Below, in pieces: positions 62,901 to 64,000 of a DNA stretch of 64,000 nucleotides. The stretch comes from Alphaproteobacteria bacterium (GTDB taxonomy: Bacteria; Pseudomonadota; Alphaproteobacteria; Micavibrionales; Micavibrionaceae): assembly GCA_009995045.1 (NCBI GenBank), contig JAACQG010000009.1, positions 26,037 to 90,036 of the forward strand, in the 5' to 3' direction. The position numbers and the translations under genes were made by a program. The number at the start of each line of letters is the position of its first letter. Position 1 is the stretch's first letter. The notes below the pieces were generated by a model that saw only the letters and a list, made by a program, of their open reading frames with translations, was not told the DNA's origin and searched no databases.

Positions 62901-64000
62901 GAACATCAGTTAAGCCAGTTAAATGTTGCCTGCCATTCCTCAAATAAGTTCCTGAAGGCGCGGATTGAACAGTGCTTAATGCATTTTCAAGATCGGCGAT
63001 TTCTTTATTTAGTGATGATATGCTATCTGCTTTTATGGCTGCAAAAGTTGTATCATCAGCTTTTGTGAGCTGATCAAGTGTTTTTTTCCATGATGCGCCA
63101 AGATTATGGGTAAAATCTACAACGCTCTGAGAGTTTCTTGAAGGTCGAATTAAGCGCCTAAAACTTGGTATTGCATCGACTATGCGATTATGAATTTTAG
63201 GAAGTAAGCCAACTGGTTTAGTTGTATCTAACGCTGGGGAAACCTCTGGCTCTGGTGCCTCCGCATCCGCCGCATCTACTTCACCTTCTGACGGCTTAGC
63301 AGCGGCATCAGCATCAAGATCTCCGCCTTCCACAGCATCTGCAACAGCATCACGATCCGCAGCTGGCTTGGGCGGGGCAGGGTTACGAGGTGCGTTCAGG
63401 CTGTCTTCTAAGCTCTTGATGCTGCTTGTAAGAATCCCAAATGTTTCAAGCGCTTGCGTATCCGCAGCTTTGATTGTGGTGTTATCAACCAATCCTTTGA
63501 TTTCATTAATATCATTCTTTAAGGTGATGCGCTCTGATCGCGAGAGTGATCCAATATCTGCGTTGATACCTTCCAAAATCTCAGTAAGGTTAGCCCATTC
63601 TTCAGGTTGAATTTTAGAGGGGCGAAAACCCGTTCTGTGAGATGTAAGCGAAGCATGCAAATCTGCCATCAGGCCTTTTCCACCCGATGTAATATCAATA
63701 GAGCCTAAACTTGCGCCAGAGGGCGATGTAGCATCTGATGCCGCGCCGCTTGTGGCTTGCATGGTCGTTTGCTGACGTTGCTGCGCTGTTTGTGCGGCTG
63801 CGCGCTGAGGATCAAATCCCGGTCTTGCTTGAGGCTGCTGAACAGGCTGTTGCATCATATTGGACGCTTCTGGAGCGCGAGCGGTTGCATCTGCTAATGA
63901 TGATGGAGCTGCCGCCGGTGTGACTGGCGCGGCTGGCGCTGGCGAAGCCGCTGTAGCGGTTGGGGTAACATTTGGCGTCGCCGCGTTGGCGGGGCTAGTG
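59968..64000 (-). CDS. Giant protein of unknown function with EF-hand-like segments (5' end outside window)
   Basis: At least 1,343 residues are visible; the frame stays open to the window edge beyond the first internal ATG at 63858, so the true start is outside. The head is Pro/Ala/Thr/Gln-rich and disordered. An acidic Ala/Asp/Glu linker lies near 155-205 from the ATG, then a long helical and mixed region. Near the C-terminus are a Gly-rich hydrophobic patch with two possible membrane helices (MMAFGGALFAPWALSKLPGF and LVIFASFFLGWKAL) and calcium-loop-like motifs (DHDGDGQGFF, DGDFDGDSEMDTL). No signal peptide can be judged. It is AT-richer in its middle. The size and calcium loops suggest a surface or secreted factor (inference). 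Confidence 0.75.
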   Translation of the reverse strand, partial: TSPANAATPNVTPTATAASPAPAAPVTPAAAPSSLADATARAPEASNMMQQPVQQPQARPGFDPQRAAAQTAQQRQQTTMQATSGAASDATSPSGASLGSIDITSGGKGLMADLHASLTSHRTGFRPSKIQPEEWANLTEILEGINADIGSLSRSERITLKNDINEIKGLVDNTTIKAADTQALETFGILTSSIKSLEDSLNAPRNPAPPKPAADRDAVADAVEGGDLDADAAAKPSEGEVDAADAEAPEPEVSPALDTTKPVGLLPKIHNRIVDAIPSFRRLIRPSRNSQSVVDFTHNLGASWKKTLDQLTKADDTTFAAIKADSISSLNKEIADLENALSTVQSAPSGTYLRNGRQHLTGLTDVQAKGVKTYIERIKFLRDNQIKGMDSLSDAQKFVSGSLDRIKNVSTNFNDMKWSDYLYASQLSGGEASTYMRQYLQIDITHGESAFMGLAERKFNNGRAIENPENSSNKQILRIFRDVSKLNPADPEYGTAVANRFFEAYSQNVKVFEPLEIGLAEASESTPSTFTHSDPLPLMQQKVLPALEKMFAEAGLGTIENGKVTITDPHASGFIARLKHESENVWQKNTQNSTFKGSFLGFGIDNFFYHRDGNIYSARLNRRRTQAELMLPKMRDSYKTGPGKTADWTEYRGPSGLGRPSNKIIRAWRHFVEGKVLDYKATFSNETGGYNTPGSYKYIYKGFDEDGKAKPTGSLRGKADWVLRRGLSGYRLATLDLIPSAVRSVPSTAFGGKGVYFKSNLAHYGSHALNLGVTSGLVYGFGVNGLPIVAAANAISYPVRAYLSEDVIPVPEDVDSEAYLSAIKNITESKAVEGVLGAAPFGVDVDASSWGTLTHEGMINDVRTRAAKLLAATPTISPQDASKQAAYDYFLVEALKANNVTLAETDAKFDRLGYFAEANSLNPVADYATLMQIEGRYNSIRQKLVDGIGKLSSEKFVGEHGVTVASAAATLDSLAEKLADDRNAENGQFIVYSDADLQAMLENDLIAALDTEINGVKDGVVNAADAAERAKAAAEAAKGKGGLLDGVGNLFEGTDARVPQTLAETGEAAWSGFNTLTDHDGDGQGFFVDTATGRTISGTVKQVWDSAANAVGNLQATRDGNQTLNGMMAFGGALFAPWALSKLPGFGWLNSRGIRTLVIFASFFLGWKALNGGGLDIFKSGDGGDGKTDTSGNGQGDGDYVAGKGFRLQNQTHDGDIPQIITIEGDFDGDSEMDTLNLFNTDGDEYFAAQLVNADGSETWASNDILSKQDVASAFNFTPGIFYDKNASLKEGVTANVTSIQNNGGPSQGFELRLNDKPYTLDNELPGIIDDTKIRTLEAVNPQ

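Overview
The window looks like chromosomal DNA of a Gram-negative alphaproteobacterium of moderate GC. The alphaproteobacterial reading rests on the DUF1476/ATP-synthase zeta-like gene, the alpha-type NADP isocitrate dehydrogenase of about 484 residues, the mreB-mreC-mreD-mrdA-rodA order, the alpha-type orotate phosphoribosyltransferase motif and a holin of the 3TM gene-transfer-agent type. A Micavibrionales- or Rhodospirillales-like lineage is a guess only. No rRNA, tRNA, CRISPR array, insertion sequence or integrase was recognised.

Layout. 1-6.5 kb: a type I secretion operon (TolC-like outer membrane factor, cut by the window edge; ABC exporter with a cysteine-less C39-like domain; HlyD-type adaptor) followed by a CHASE2-adenylate cyclase. 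Stop-to-stop with the cyclase lies a cyclic-nucleotide-binding EAL phosphodiesterase, so cAMP made by one could control c-di-GMP breakdown by the other. 7.9-13.8 kb: rpmJ and the rod-shape/elongasome operon. 13.9-17.6 kb: monothiol glutaredoxin, BolA, DUF1476, purC, nadK (with a stray copy of its own 3' end) and an unusual fusion of a repressor-type helix-turn-helix to PyrE.

17.7-33.5 kb: a compact podovirus-like cassette. It has portal, Bbp19-like, scaffold, major capsid, tail tube A and B, a small internal virion protein, tail spike, large terminase, an N-anchored coiled-coil protein, SleB endolysin and 3TM holin, all intact. It has no integrase, replication genes or recognisable phage repressor, and housekeeping genes sit directly on both sides. 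A LexA-type GAAC-N7-GAAC box overlaps the first promoter. A second palindrome, TARGA-N6-TCCYA, occurs at the pyrE start, beside the first phage promoter and between the -35 and -10 of the capsid promoter. Four accessory genes (PilZ, two unknown genes with their own promoter and terminator, and DUF4262) are inserted. This is the best candidate for an undescribed system: a domesticated, possibly gene-transfer-agent-like, short-tailed particle under SOS and perhaps HTH-PyrE control.

33.6-46 kb: nhaA, icd, folD, yggT, metB, acnA and several exported or envelope proteins of unknown role. The icd leader, and less clearly the acnA leader, can fold over the ribosome binding site. 46-59 kb: mixed small genes including cheZ, DUF3137, a PDZ protein, two ferritin-like proteins (DUF455, DUF892), a SIMPL-domain protein, a homocysteine S-methyltransferase, YrhK and lepA. 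58.7-64 kb: a minus-strand group of lineage-specific proteins, two of them distant paralogues, and a protein of more than 1,340 residues that runs off the right edge. No stretch longer than about 300 bases lacks a gene; the longest, before acnA (299 bases) and between the PilZ and capsid genes (296 bases), hold the regulatory sites listed.
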